64,000 bases of DNA from Isoetes taiwanensis (taxonomy: Eukaryota; Streptophyta; Lycopodiopsida; Isoetales; Isoetaceae). The stretch covers positions 995,524 to 1,059,523 of the forward strand of contig JAJEKV010000095.1 of NCBI GenBank assembly GCA_021234155.1, in the 5' to 3' direction. Every line of letters starts with the position of its first letter. The stretch's first letter is position 1. Under the pieces are notes generated by a model, which worked only from the letters and a program-made list of their open reading frames with translations, made no database searches and was not told where the DNA came from. This document shows positions 47,476 through 60,039 of this stretch, in pieces. A program made the position numbers and the translations under genes.

Positions 47476-48839
47476 GGGATAATAGACCTGTCTTGTTTTG
47501 TGGTTTTGATGCACCTCCCACAATCACAAATATTAAGAAAAAGTACAAAATAGTAACAATATATTTGGAATAACCCCCAACGTGGCCACATAAACTTCTA
47601 ATTATTTCGTTTGGTATTTATGGACTGTATCTCAGGCATGGTTTGGCCTAGATTTTGGCTGGGTATTGTATGGAAAATCGTAGACAAAGCGTATTTTTTA
47701 GCTAATTTGAGCTGCTTGTTGGCTTGAGCATTGCAAAAATCGGCTAAGGCATGGTTTGAGAATAGAAGGATAAGAAAGCATGCAGATTTCTTTTTTGAGC
47801 AGGCATGGGCATGGATGGGAGGCTTGGATGGCGGATCTTCTGCAGATCATCGCAACCAACCTCTGTCCATTTCCTTCGTTTCTTCTTGCTTGGATTCTAT
47901 CTCAGAATTTGAAGAAATGCAGCCTCCTCATCATGATATATCTATCAGCAATCGAAGAAGAACAGGTGAGGAACAGAGGATGCACAATGCAGAAGCGGAT
48001 ATTAAATTCTCTGGATTCTTATTGAGAGTTATTTGCATCCTCTGCAGATTGAGATTGAGAGTGTAGATACAGCGGTGATTATTGGGATTTTTAGTTGTTT
48101 TGATGAAGGGGATGAATCAAATCCATGGCCTGCCTAGATCGGAGCAGGGTTTGCATGTAGAAGGCACGTCGACGGTCTGGTTGATTCCGGCAGGGTATGA
48201 GCATTGCCAGCAGAGAATACAGGACGACAGTCTGGTTGGGACAGGCTGCCTGCGTTTTTTCTTGCTTCTAACCATGTATTGCGTTTGGATCATTGGAAGT
48301 GGCAAGCGATTTACTGACGTAAAATTTAATGGCCCTTGATTTGGCATAGAACACGGAATATTCCAGCAACCAATGGTCAGAAATCAAAGATGAAAAAAAA
48401 ACACATAAGGAATGAATAAAATACCATTTTAGAAACCAGCTATTGATTGTATATAGGTGATTGATAACCTAATAGAAATGGGCTATTAGTATGGAAATGG
48501 GCTATTAATGGATCACTGACTTGGCTGTCATATCCTTATCACCTACTCTATTAAGTTGGAGCAAAAACAATGACCGCAAAGCCACAAAATTCTTATGTTT
48601 CAAAACATAAAGTCCACGGAAGGTCGGCATTTTTCTAGTAGTAAGACGTTTTATAATATACAAAAGATTATGGATTTGTGGATTAGTTTTTGCACGTGGC
48701 TCAATGCGACTAAGTAGGGAGGTTGCTACTTAGAAGCTCACTCCATCGGTCCAGCATTACTTAACGGAGTTGCCTGCCTTCTTCAATTTCTGAAATCTTG
48801 ATTCTCTAACTTTGTGGATGAGAAGTTGCTTATTTTAGG
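47476..48839. other. Region upstream of IRG-like gene C, nothing recognised
   Basis: Contains an unsupported ORF (47731-48066) and no repeats seen elsewhere in the window. The promoter of the gene at 48840 must lie at the right end, but no motif stands out. Confidence 0.45.
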
Positions 48840-49899
48840 ATGTCTAAATTTACTGTTGAGATTGTTAAAATTCTTGTTTCAGATTGGGATGTAATTTGTA
48901 CCGGACTTACTCAGGTGATCAATGCATTAAGAAATAATTTGAGTAGAGAGCCTGAGAGGCCGGCAAGCGATGCAAATGATGAGAGGATAAGGAGATTAGA
49001 ATTGGAAAAGGAGGAACTAGAAGCCAAACTTGCTAAGCTTAAAGCTGAATTGGAAGAGATTAGAGAAGTTCATAGCCAGCGTCAAGTGAGGAGAACAATT
49101 GTGGGTATTGACAAGTCAAAGTTCAATTATGGAATTACAGGCTGGTCTGGAGTTGGAAAATCCGCACTCGTCAATGCATTATGCGAAATTACAGATGGTG
49201 ACCAAGGTGCTAGACTAGTTGATTTTGCTCATGTGTTCTTACTGATCTTTCTTGCTCCTCATTTTCTTCCCATTTTATGCAGGTGGAGCAGAAGTAAGCC
49301 AGATCACGAACAAAATGACTCCATATCGCCATCGAAAGGTGCCCAGGTTGGTCTTTTGGGATATGCCAGGAGCGGGCACTCAGGATTATCCGGTGAAAAA
49401 CTACTATGAGGATAATGCACTTTTTGATTTTGATGCTATTCTGATTGTGATAGATGGAAGGATTCGGGAAGTAGATGTCCAGCTTGCAAAGCAAGCAATT
49501 GAATGCCAAAAGCCTGTTGCGTTTGTGCTATCCAAAGCAGATATGCTAATTTGTGATCGTGCAAAGAGATTGAATATGGAAATGAAACAGGCTGCCGACT
49601 CATTCCGCAGTGAGATGATGGGTATGCTCAAGAGAACATTAGATGCGGTTAATTTGTGCGAGATCAACTTATTTATAGTGAGTAGCTATGCCTTCTGCCC
49701 TGACGAGCTCTTGCCCTCTTTATCGCCATATATTAACATCACCAAGGATGGGGAAGACGGAAGCTTGAAGCGAATGGACGAAATATTATTGCTCCAGTTT
49801 ATATGTGAAGTAGCAAAAGAAAGATTTTCAACATTCCGACCTTATTCTATTATGAATGAACAAAAGCCACATCTCGATGCCATCGATGCTGCCAGTTAA
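48840..49899 (+). CDS. IRG-like GTPase, diverged paralogue C
   Basis: The two exons 48840-49206 and 49283-49899, joined by a 76-nt GT-AG intron in phase 1, encode 327 residues. A charged coiled coil (residues about 47-80) precedes the P-loop GWSGVGKS (101-108). Exon 2 carries the switch-II block FWDMPGAGTQDYP, YYEDNALFDFDAILIVIDGRI, and SKAD as the G4 motif. The DMPGAGT form and the following YYED and FDA blocks are typical of the immunity-related GTPase (IIGP/p47) family, which in animals acts on pathogen vacuoles and membranes. A role in plants is unknown. Intron position and phase match the copies at 38106 and 61553, so all three share an ancestor. It is shorter than animal IRGs (about 400), mainly at the C-terminus. 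The frame is intact. Confidence 0.88.
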
Positions 49900-50312
49900 T
49901 AATAGGCCAATAGGCCAGAGTGGCCTCAATAGGCGGATTGGTCTTAGTGGATGATAAAAAATATTCATTCATTCAATAAAAGTGTTCATATAATAGTCTA
50001 TAAATATAACTCAATGTGAGATGCAATGGTGCATCCAATGTCTCAGTTGTGACCCTCTTGCCCAAATTCTAGCAGAAATCAACTTCTATATGTCTTCTTG
50101 TAGTGTTGTGTTCCTGTAGTATCCTAGTATATTCTTGAGGATAGCTTTTCTATAACATTAATCTAACGGTGTCCCTATTCCCCTTACTTTGCACCAAAGG
50201 CCATGTAACCAAATGATCCAACCAATCACTACACAAGAATTGAAGACCATGTCAGTTTGAACTAGTCGCCTAACCAATCAATGATTATGTTGCGATCATC
50301 ACAATAAAATCA
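49810..50312 (+). repeat. Duplicated 3' end and flank of IRG-like gene C, original
   Basis: The last coding part (from AAGATTTTCAACA) and about 410 bp downstream recur at about 55192-55710 with several small changes. In this copy the flank is interrupted at 50312 by the Helitron. Confidence 0.88.
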
Positions 50313-51424
50313 CTAGTAATGGTGCCCAGCGTTGCTGGGCATAAGTTGAGAGCCTGTAAATGCTTTGGGATGCAGTGAGAAAAGCCCTATCCCTTTCCCT
50401 TTCCCTTTTGCTCTATCCCGCATTTCATTTTTTCTTATTTTCTCTACTTTTTTTTTCTTTTCCTTTTTTTTTTCTCGTCTTTCTCACATGTTTCCTTATT
50501 TCCCCATCCCTTTCCTTCCCCCCTCCCTGTTCCCGATAACCTTTTTCCCTTCCCTTTTGCTCCTTTCTCCACCTTTTCCCTCTTCTCTTTTTTCTTTGCC
50601 CTTTTCCCTTCCCTTTTCTCCTTTTTTATGCCTTCTCTTTTCCCCACCCTTTTTCCATGTCTTCCCTTTTTCTCAACCTTTTACTCTTTCGCCCTTTTCC
50701 ATGCCTATTTTCGTTTCTCTTTTCCTCCTTTTCCCACTCTTTTCCTCCTTTTTTTGTGTGCCATTTTCCCTTCCATTTTTCTTTTCCCCATCCCGTTTTC
50801 CATGCCCTTTTTACCTTCCCTTTTTCCATCTCCTCATCCTTTCCCTCTTTCCCTTTTCCATGTTCCTTTTTTCTCTTCCCCTTTTCCATTTTCCTCATTT
50901 TCTTTTTCTCGTGCCTCTCTCTCTTTCCCCCCTTTTCCATTCTTTTTTCTTTTCTATTTCCCTTTTCCTATGCCCTTTTTCCCACCCTTTCCTTTCCATT
51001 AGAGGAAATTTGAGATCTCATTTCATCCCCATAAGAATCCTCCAATGGAATGGCTACCCTCTATTAACTGCAATTAATGCAGCACCAACAACTTCATTGC
51101 TGTTGTTTTTCCCCATAACTTTTGATCCACTTGCCAAAATGTTGCGGCGTTTGTTGCATTAGATGCGGAATGAAAAGATCTTTCCAATGATATATGGTTA
51201 TGATGTATTTCAATATGGTCATATGCATTAACCTTAAAAAAATATGATTTTTTGCTTATTTCTTATATATTTATCTGGTAAAAGATGTATGAATGGGTTA
51301 TCACTAGATAGATCTTGTGAAGGCGAACCCATTGCTACAAAAGTTTTTTTGAATCAGAGTTACGGATCAAAAGTTATGATGAAAAATGATATTCTGAAGT
51401 TAGTTTCGGTTTGCATTAATTCTG

Positions 51425-51495
51425 AGGCTAGTCCATTGGGTTAGCAACTAAGAGATCTTGTGTTCAAGTCTCTGGGGGTCCGTCATATGTCCTCA
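51425..51495 (+). mobile_element. tRNA-like fragment, possible SINE head
   Basis: GGCTAGTCCATTGGGTTAGC (A-box-like) is followed at normal spacing by GTGTTCAAGTCTC (B-box-like). It does not fold into a convincing complete tRNA. It lies in a non-pyrimidine island of the Helitron. Confidence 0.35.
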
Positions 51496-52386
51496 TGGAC
51501 GTTGCCAATGTGGACAGTTTAAAAAGCTGACATGGAATTTTAAGCATCCCTTAATGGGACAAAATGTGATCTCATTTTTCCTCTAATGTATTTTTCTCGT
51601 GCTTCCTTTTCCTCCTGTTCCCACCCTTTCCCTCTTCCCGTGCAATTTTCCCTTCTTTCAACCCTTCTTTTTTTTTTTCTCTTTTCCTTTCCTCATGTCC
51701 TTTTTCCCTTTCCCTCCCCTCCATCACTCCCCTGCTTCCCTTTCCCTTTTTTCCCGTTTCCTTTTCTTGATGGATTTTTTTTTTCTTTCAGTTTTCCTCC
51801 TTTTAGATCATTTTGCACTTTTTCCTTCCTTTCCTTTTCCTTTTCCCTTTTTTCCATGCCTTTTGCATATTTGTTTTATTCTCTTATTTCCTATACCCAT
51901 TCTCCTCTTTTCCCCACCCTTTCTCTCTTGCCCCTTTTTTTTTTTTCCTTTTCTTTTTTTTTCTTCACCATTTTTCCTCTTCCCTTTTCTCTCATGCCCT
52001 TCCCCCCTTCCCTTTTTCGTTTCCCTCTTTCTTTTCGTTTGTGACCTTTACCAGGTTCCCTTTCCCCTTTTCCCTTTCCTTTTTCTTTCTTTTCTTTTCC
52101 CTTTTTCTATGCCTTTTCTTTTTTTCTCCCCATCCTTTTCTTGTTCCCCTTGTCCCTTCCCTTTTCCTCATTTTTCCAACCTTTCACTCTTCCCTTTTTC
52201 TTGATGCGTTTTTTCCCTTCCCTTTCCCTCTTTTTTTTTTTTTCCCTTTTCCTATGCCATTTGTCCCGTCATTTTTCCTCTTTCCTCAACACTTCTCTTT
52301 TTCCCCTTTTCCCATGCTCCTTCCTTTTCCCATGCTTTTTTCCTCCCCTTTTCCCATTTTTCTCCTTCATTTTCTCCTTTTTCAAC

Positions 52387-52470
52387 CATGTCAGTTTGGA
52401 CTTTAAGCCCTAACCAATCAATGATTATGTTGCGATCATCCAATAAAATCACTAGTAGTGGTGCCAGGCG
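52387..52470 (-). repeat. Trapped host flank plus second Helitron 3' terminus
   Basis: About 65 bp here (CCATGTCAGTTTGGAC to CAATAAAATCA) copy the host sequence at 50249-50312. They are followed by CTAG at 52452 and a degenerate hairpin, then AAATGCTTTGGGATGC as at 50357. The Helitron 3' end is therefore present twice with host DNA between, 2.14 kb apart. Confidence 0.82.
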
Positions 52471-54019
52471 TTCTTTGACATAAGTTTGTAAATGCTTTGG
52501 GATGCGGTGAGAAAAAGCCCTATCCCTTTCCTTTTTCCCTTTTCCTCTATCCCATTTCATTTTTTTCTTATTTTCTCTACTTTTTTTTGCTTTTCCTTTT
52601 TTTTTTCTCGTCTTTTTTTTGTTTTCCCATCCCTTTCCTTCCCTGTTCCCAATAACCTTTTTCCCTTTCCTTTTGCTCCTTTTTCCACCTTTTCCCTTTC
52701 CTTTTTTCTTTGCCCTTTTCCCTTCCCTTTCTTTTTTTATGCCTTCTTTTCCCCATTTCTCAACCTTTTACTTTTCAACTCTTTTCCATGCCTATTTTTC
52801 CTTCTCTTTTCCTCCTTTTTTTGTGTGCCCTTTTTCACTTCCATTTTTCTTTTCCCCTCCCGTTTTCCATGCCCTTTTTACCTTCCATTTTTCCATCTCC
52901 TCACCCTTTCCCTCTTTCCCTTTTCCATGTTCCCTTTTTCTCTTCCCCTTTTCCATTTTCCTCATTTTCTTTTTCCCCGGCCTCTCTCTCTTTCCCCTGG
53001 GTTGCCCCTAGGGGGGCAAACCCTCGTTTGTATGGGGTTGTGGCATATCCTGAGTATATCTTTGGAATATACTCGGGGAATATGTTGATGGCCCCTAAGC
53101 GGTTTTTTTGCAATAAACTTCATGGTCATTTGTGTTCTAAATCGAGGAGAGTCCAACCTGCTAACCGGCATGGCAGACAGAAACTCGAATTTGATGAATC
53201 CGCGTACCATCTTGGTTCCAGTACTCTTCCCCTTTTCTTGATGCGTTTTTTCCCTTCCCTTTCCATCTTTTTTTTTTCCCTTTTCCTATGCCATTTGTCC
53301 CATCTTTTTTCCTCTTTCCTCAACGCTTCTCTTTTTTCCCTTTTCCCATGCTCCTTCCTTTTCCCATGCTTTTTTCTCCTCCCTTTTCCATGCTTTTTTC
53401 TCCTCCCCTTTTCCATGCTTTTTTTCTCCTTCATTTTCTCCTTTTTTCAACCTTTTCCTCTTTCCTTTTTTTTTTCATGCCCTTTCCATTTACCTTTTCC
53501 ATTCCCTTTTTCGTTTTCCATGCCTTTTTCTCCTCTTCTTCCCACCCTTTTCCCTTTTCCTTTTACCATTTTCCCTTTTCCCCATGCCTTTTTGCCCTTC
53601 ACATTTTCTCTTTCCACTTCCCTTTTCCTTTTCCCCCTTTTCATTTACCCTTTCCCCTTAAAAGATCGAAGCATGACCAATTGTTGGTAAGTCGTGCAAT
53701 AAATCTAGGCCTTCGGATGCATCCAGATGATCTCGGCCATTCAAATTAGGGCTCGATGCACTACACACTTATGGTATAACATTATAATATAAGAAGATTG
53801 GGTCGTATAAAAACCACAAGTTGAGATTCCATTAATTGCAAGTAAAAGATCATAATTAACCTCATGGTATATAAAATGATTTTGGTACTAAGAGACAAAT
53901 ATTATAAGAATCTTTTTAGTTTGATATGCTATGAATCAAGTTGTTTTAACATTTAGCTCTTCATTTAGCTTCCGCAAACATTTAGGTATGGACAACAATT
54001 GCATATTGATGTCATACAT

Positions 54020-54545
54020 GCATTAATTACAAGGGCCCTTGGGTAAGTCAAAGTTATTAAATATAGGTGACTGCATTAATTACAAGGGCCCTTGGGTAAG
54101 TCAAAGTTATTAAATAGGTGACTTTCATTGCATTAATTACAAGGGCCCTTGGGTTAGTCAAAGTTATTAAATATAGGTGACTTGCATTAATTACAAGGGC
54201 TCTTGGGTAAGTCAAAGTTATTAAATATAGGTGACTTGCATTAATTACAAGGGCCCTTGGGTAAGTCAAAGTTATTAAATATAGGTGACTTGCATTAATT
54301 ACAAAGGGCCCTTGGGTAAGTCAAAGTTATTAAATATAGGTGACTGCATTAATTACAAGGGCCCTTGGGTAAGTCAAAGTTATTAAATATAGGTGACTTG
54401 CATTAATTACAGGAGTCAAAGTTATTAAATATAGGTGACTTGCATTAATTACAAGGACCCTTGGGTAAGTCAAAGTTATTAAATATAGGTGACCGCATTA
54501 ATTACAAGGGCCCTTGGGTAAGTCAAATGGGTGATTGCCCCATGG
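54020..54545. repeat. Minisatellite, ten units of about 54 bp
   Basis: Each unit carries GCATTAATTACAAGGGCCCT, TGGGTAAGTCAAAGTTATTA and ATATAGGTGAC. Units start near 54020, 54073, 54130, 54184, 54238, 54292, 54346, 54399 (internally deleted), 54442 and 54494. Because 54 is divisible by three, an artefactual periodic frame appears on the minus strand. Confidence 0.92.
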
Positions 54546-55191
54546 GGACCTCGTGTGGTATGTCAAAGTTATTATATATAGGTGACCACCATGGGGACAC
54601 TTCGTATCTAGTGCCATCAAATCGTTGTTACATCGCAATTGACCTACTTAATAAAGATGCTATTTTTTTGCTAGAGTGCAATATTATACTGCTGTGTGTA
54701 GAAGTCCCCTACATAGCGGAATGGAAGTAGGGCCGCACCAGTCCACGTGACTAGCTGCTTAGTTTTTTTTTTTCAGGGTTGCGACTGCCACAATTTTTCT
54801 ATTCAAAGTTCTTTACCTGCTTTGGATTCAATTCAGTGGAATGGTGCTTTGGATATGGATTTTAATGTTTCATTGACTATTGTGTGCAAGTTATATGGAG
54901 TCGTCATTTTTACCTCTTCCGTAGAACCTATAAATGTTTATTGTTAGACACTACAACCCCAACATTTGGTCCACGGCTAAAAACAATAGCAAAAACAAAA
55001 TACGGATTTTTTTTTGAAGATTCTAAAAAAACCTACACGTAGTTATACGGAGGTGTGGTTTTTCAAGGATACGATATAGTTTTTCTTACGAAGCCATAAC
55101 TTTCTTTTTTAAGAATGTGTGGTTTCTTAAGGAGGTGTAGTTTTTTTTTTTAAGGATGTGTTGTTTTCTCAGGCAGTATGATTTTTTAAAG
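54546..55191. other. Intergenic, nothing recognised
   Basis: Short ORFs only. A TTTTTTTTTCAG acceptor-like site precedes an ORF at about 54777-54947 of unknown nature, which I do not support as a gene. Confidence 0.4.
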
Positions 55192-55735
55192 CGAAGAAAG
55201 ATTTTCAACAGTCCGACCTTATTTGATTGCGTTATGAGAACTCTATCCATTTATTCTATTCTACTATGAATGAACAAAAGCCACATTTCATAGCCATCGA
55301 TGCCATCGATGCTGCCAGTTAATAATAGGCCGATTGGCCGTAGTGGACGATAAAAAGCATTTATTCATTCAAGAAAAGTGTTCATATAATAATAGTCTAT
55401 AAATACAATTGAATGTGAGATGCAATGGTGCATCCAATGTCTCACTTGTGACCCTCTTGCAGAAATCAACTTCTATGTGTCTTCTAGTAGTGTTGTGTTC
55501 TTGTAGTATCCTAGTATATTCTTGAGAATAGTTTTTCTATAACATTAATGTAATGGTGTCCCTATTCCCCTTACCCATTACATTGCACCTAAGGCCATAT
55601 AATAGTTGACCAAATGATCCAAATAATCACTACACAAGAATTGAAGACCATGTAAGTTTGAACTAGTTGCCTAACCAATCAGTGATGATGTCGAGATAAT
55701 CACAATAAAATCATAGGGTTGTATAAAAATCACAT
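55192..55735 (+). repeat. Duplicated 3' end and flank of IRG-like gene C, second copy
   Basis: Starts within the last coding codons (AAAGATTTTCAACA) and follows the original through GCTGCCAGTTAATAATAGGCC to CACAATAAAATCATAGGGTT. It holds no GTPase domain. It retains the uninterrupted Helitron target site at 55708-55712. Confidence 0.88.
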
Positions 55736-56162
55736 AATTTTATGCCATAATTCTAAGGACAAACCGGGCCCCCATACCCTACCTCCATACAACACCACCG
55801 CTTGCACCAGCACTTTGAATAACATTCTCTTCAAACTGAATTTCCGTATATTCACTTTAACACATTTCCTTTGCAATGCAAAAAAGGCCTTAAGCCCCCC
55901 ATTTACCCACTGCTCTACTGTTTGATTCCACCTGAATTTTTTATCCACTAGAAGCCTCGAGTATATATACGATGTAGCAATCTCTACTATGTTTCCCTTA
56001 TATGAAAAACCATAATTCTTATCTAGGGTCTTCCAAAAAGCACCACTTTAGTCTTGTCCAAGTTCACCTGTAGCCCCCTCGCATCATCAAAAGAGGTTAG
56101 GGCATCTAAATGCCTCTGCATTCCCTCCTTGCTTTGGGCAATCAACACAATATCATCTATCT
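55736..56162 (-). pseudogene. LINE RT fragment, second family
   Basis: On the minus strand it reads DDIVLIAQSKEGMQRHLDAL (end of the YADD block), GLQVNLDKTKVVLF, then after frame breaks LFKVLVQAVVLYGGRVWGPG, the post-RT landmark. Wording differs from the LINE pieces at 26622-32760, so this is another family. The fragment is cut at 56162, just before the YADD box, by a TATA-rich sequence. Confidence 0.75.
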
Positions 56163-56300
56163 ATATATATATAGTAATAAAAGCAAAATGTAGTGTGTGC
56201 ATAGCATCTCGGTAAGTTTTTTTTTTCACAACTTTTATTTTAAGCCGTTCAAGTAGTTATTATTTTGCCTTTCTACGCCGTTCTACGTCAATGGATAGGA
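56153..56300 (+). mobile_element. Possible Helitron 5' end inserted in LINE
   Basis: TCTATCTATATATATATAGT followed by AATAAAAGCAAAATG and GTGTGTGCATAGCATC resembles a Helitron 5' terminus. It sits exactly where the LINE reading frame breaks. No 3' end was identified, so the extent is unknown. Confidence 0.4.
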
Positions 56301-58023
56301 AGAAAGAAAGAGAGAAACCAGTGTGAACAATTTTGCTTTCGGATCGCACAATAAGCTTCCTAATTGCTTTTCTCTGCTTAGAACATCTTATTTGGTGTGC
56401 ATAGTAGCTTCTTGCATTTTATCATCAAATGGATGGACGGGATGTGGTTTTTCCAAAGCGGTTATGTTCAGAGGTGTGTCGATTCTATTTTAGCTTTTCG
56501 GTGTTGTCGGTCTTGATCGCATGAGTATTCCGATGAGTATTTTTGCTCATTCTATAAGCTGTCCCAAGTTCTTTTTTGCCTCTCTGTAACGAGCTTGGCC
56601 CATTAGCAGGCATGTAGTTTACATTTTATTATTGATGCTTATGGAGAATATTCTAATTGATCATTACATGAGAAATACATATTATGTATAAGGAGTTTAT
56701 ACTAAATTCATGTGATAAAATCAAAGGGCATCGGTTTGTATGAGGGTTTTACGGAAGAAGGCGAAGGAGCAAATTTTGGGCAGTTTTGCTGACCGAACTT
56801 TAGAGCATCATATCTCGGAAACCCGAGATCCAATTCAGGTAATTTTTACTTTGTTGGAAAGGTTTTCAAATCAGCTTTCTGGATTGGGTCTGATAAGGCT
56901 GAAATTCATCCGGATGAGGGAGATATGGCAGAAATAGTGAAGCTGTATCAGAATTGACTGCGCCAATGTATCTTTTTGTGCAGCTTGCTTCCTGGAGATA
57001 GGAGCTGAAAGGAGGGATATTTTGAGAGAAAAAACAGGTGCAAGGAGTCAAAGGATCATCATTGAAGTGGTTCTCAGGTGGGTGGTTTGCCGCTTACACC
57101 AGGGGAAGCTTAGATTGCGTAGATTGTTCTTGTTGTTAAAAGAGAATCGTGATTTAATGATTTGAATTAAGAGTATAAAGAATCTGGGTGATCCTGAATG
57201 TGATGATATGGGATTGAATGTATTTTGCCATACTGGTATATACAAAGAAGTAAGAACTAAGCTAAGCTTATTGTAAGAAGCCTGGGAATAGTCCTTGATA
57301 TTGTAGATAGTAGGGCAAACCTTGTATATAGTAAATGGAATCCTGGCAACAGCAATATAGAGATTGTTCTGCTTGGAGAAGTTGAGAACTCAATTAGAAC
57401 CTTTGAGTTCATGTAGCTTATGGGAGCTGCATGGAGGTTCTAACAAGGGCATGGAAGGCACCATCGGCTCCATGAGATAAAAAAACTAATTTAGAAAATA
57501 GATAGAGATGTATATATACCTTTGGTGATTATTAGATTGAAGATAAGATGCTAAGATAAAATATGATAGGGAATTGCACCGCTAAGGAACAACCGTATAC
57601 GTTAATCTTTCAGTTCGATAGTAAGAGATGTCAAAAGGCCTAAAGAAGCTTATGGGGGCTTCTTCAGTATGGCAATGGCATGGAGAATTGCTGGCCAAAT
57701 AAAATGCTAAGTTATGTAATTAATTTATTAGTAAGAAAAAGAAGCTAATATATTGAATTGCATATGAGTATTCTGTAAGATATTCACTCCTTATGGGGGG
57801 AGTGATTTTGGGAAAGCATGCTGGTAGAAGTATGTTGTAGTCGTTAGGTGATCCTTATACCTTATATGGATGTAAAAGGGATATCATGCTTGTTTGGAAA
57901 TAGGACATTATGACATCCTAGAATAAGCTTTTCCTATGGGGAGGAAAATGCTAGACCTTTTATGTGTTCTTATATAATATATTTAGACGTGCTAAATGCT
58001 TGAATACCATGGTGAATACCATG
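56301..58023. other. Intergenic, nothing recognised
   Basis: Mixed AT-rich DNA with short ORFs that lack domains. The direct repeat GAATACCATGGT at about 58000-58024 sits at the boundary of the segmental duplication. Confidence 0.5.
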
Positions 58024-59035
58024 GTTCCTGAGGCCTAGCTGTGGGTCGTCCTGGAGGTAATCTTGTTTTGCTTTTTTAGGCTTTTGCAAAGGTTAGTTAT
58101 AAGGGTGAAGCCAAGGTAGCTGCTGCACTTTCGACAGCAGGGGAAGCCCACACTCACTGTGGGCTGCTAATCTAGGCGTTGATCAGCTCCCACACTCACT
58201 GTGGGCTATTAGTGGCACTCCAGGCGCTCAGACCATTTGTTCTATTTTGGAGGCAGTTGAGTTGTTTGGGTTAGGGCCCCTCTTTGCATATCAGCCTTCT
58301 GTGCAAGTTAACAACGATTGCCATTGGGGCAGAAAACACAATCCTTTCCCTGTCCCAGCTAGGGGGAGATTAGGATTGAAGGGTAGTATATGACTGGAAG
58401 TATAAGCTAAGGAAGAGATTAAACGAGGAAGTCTTGGGCGGGAGACTAGGCTACTTCAACAGATGATCACTCATTGAGCCATGTTCTTGTGTTCCATGGG
58501 GAACCTGAACTAGGAACTTTAGGTGAGCTGATCTTCCTGAAGGTGAAGTATATGCGAACAGGTGAAGTAGCACTGGAAAGCGAATGGACACCCCTCCGGG
58601 GGCAGGCTTGTGTGATGTGTTACTTTGTTAGAAGAAGGTGCATACATCTCGGTACAGAAATGGAAGGGATAATCACCTATAGTATAGCTAGGTTGCATGA
58701 TAGTCTCTGCCAAGTTAACGCGCAAGAGGATATCCGCTCATTGGCGCTCTTTAGCCCTTGTATTTTGCAGTTATGAGCTTCACATGGCTTCAACTTTGGA
58801 CCATACAATAATCTCTACCTTTCCTCCAGCTGAAAGGAATAGTACTTATCCTTGGATCCTTTGTCTCGGACTAATGGGTAGACCATTGTACTTAAATGTA
58901 TATATCTGGCCCATTGTGGAGCCACTCCAATAAGGTCGTGTACCCCCTTTTTTCTATTTAATAAAATCAAAACATCTTGCAGCAAAAAAATAAAATAAAA
59001 AAATTGAGGATGTTCGCAAAGCTAATTTTATGAAA

Positions 59036-59398
59036 ATGTAAATTAATACAAACCATTACATCCAACACTTTAAAATTAAATTCCCCCTCACACGGGGGGT
59101 GACTCTGGGCATCGAGAGCTGTCGGATGGGCATATTTACTCAATATTCCTTGATCTAAACCGTAGATAGCGATCTTCATTTGTGGGATATTCTTGTACAA
59201 TTTTTGATATACTATGGGTTTGCGAAATACTATGGGGTTTGAGGCAATGTGCTAAATGGTGTTGATTTTATACGTATTATATGATTTTAGAGGGTCTCGC
59301 TGCCCTACGTCAGCCCCATGTGAATATGCACCTAAACCAAGGGGGGTTTCAGGGGGAATTTGATTTTAAAGTGTTGGATGTAATGGTCTGTATTAATT
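59036..59398. mobile_element. MITE-like element, copy in duplication B
   Basis: Same inverted-ended element as 35580-35945, with small differences near 59100-59125 and 59220. It was duplicated together with the segment, not inserted independently. Confidence 0.75.
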
Positions 59399-60039
59399 CA
59401 AAAAAAAAAAAAAATTGTCCACTTCGGGGCCTAGGAAAAGGTGGTGTACAAATTGTAGAAAAGGATATATATTATTATACAAACTAGAATACATAAAGAA
59501 ACAATATAACTTACAAAAAAAACAATGAAATACAGGAAACAAACAATAAGAAGGATATCCCGAGCAATAAGAAATAGTTTTGCAAGTTTGACATTGAAGT
59601 TTTACACAGCCCATATTTAAGAGTTAAATCATAAGAGGCCCACACGTGGTTTCTAAATTCATAAATACAACATTTGAATATCAATGTCAAAATATAACAT
59701 TTAAGAGAACTATTGACATTAAAAACCACCATAGTTTATAGTTTACAAGCTTGATACAAGAGACATCATTGATCAATTAAGCTTCCCATTACAACTCCTT
59801 TGTATACCAAGCCCTTGCAAACTACAAGGATGGAAAAGAGTACCATGTGTCATGCAGAAGCCAACCATTGATTTCCATCAAGTAAATTTTTAAATTTTTA
59901 ACAAAGCAAACAAACAATTTTAAACCAACAAGCTTTTTATTCAGCACTGCACATGTCAAACCTAATCACTCTGAGACATTTGAATCGACAATCATCTTAG
60001 ATGGACTTTGAGAATCTGTAGAGATTATAATAAAGGGGT

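Larger units (their letters stand above)
50313..53797 (-). mobile_element. Helitron, polypyrimidine type, with internal tandem copy
   Basis: Minus-strand 3' end: hairpin TGCCCAGC/GCTGGGCA (50323-50341), six bases, CTAG (50313-50316). The 5' end TCTTATATTATAATG (or TCTTCTTATA) is at 53794-53797. The partial copy of the flank at 55705-55730 continues through the same point without the element, showing insertion between A and T. The body is mostly polypyrimidine on the plus strand, with GC-richer islands at 51000-51590 and 52990-53220. No Rep/helicase is present. A second 3' terminus lies inside at 52452. Confidence 0.85.

Noticed and set aside
54057-54269. Periodic minus-strand ORF (PRALVINASHLY repeats)
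   Set aside because: It arises because the 54-bp minisatellite unit is a multiple of three.
54020-54545. CRISPR-like repeat array
   Set aside because: Units are contiguous, without unique spacers, and the setting is eukaryotic; it is a minisatellite.
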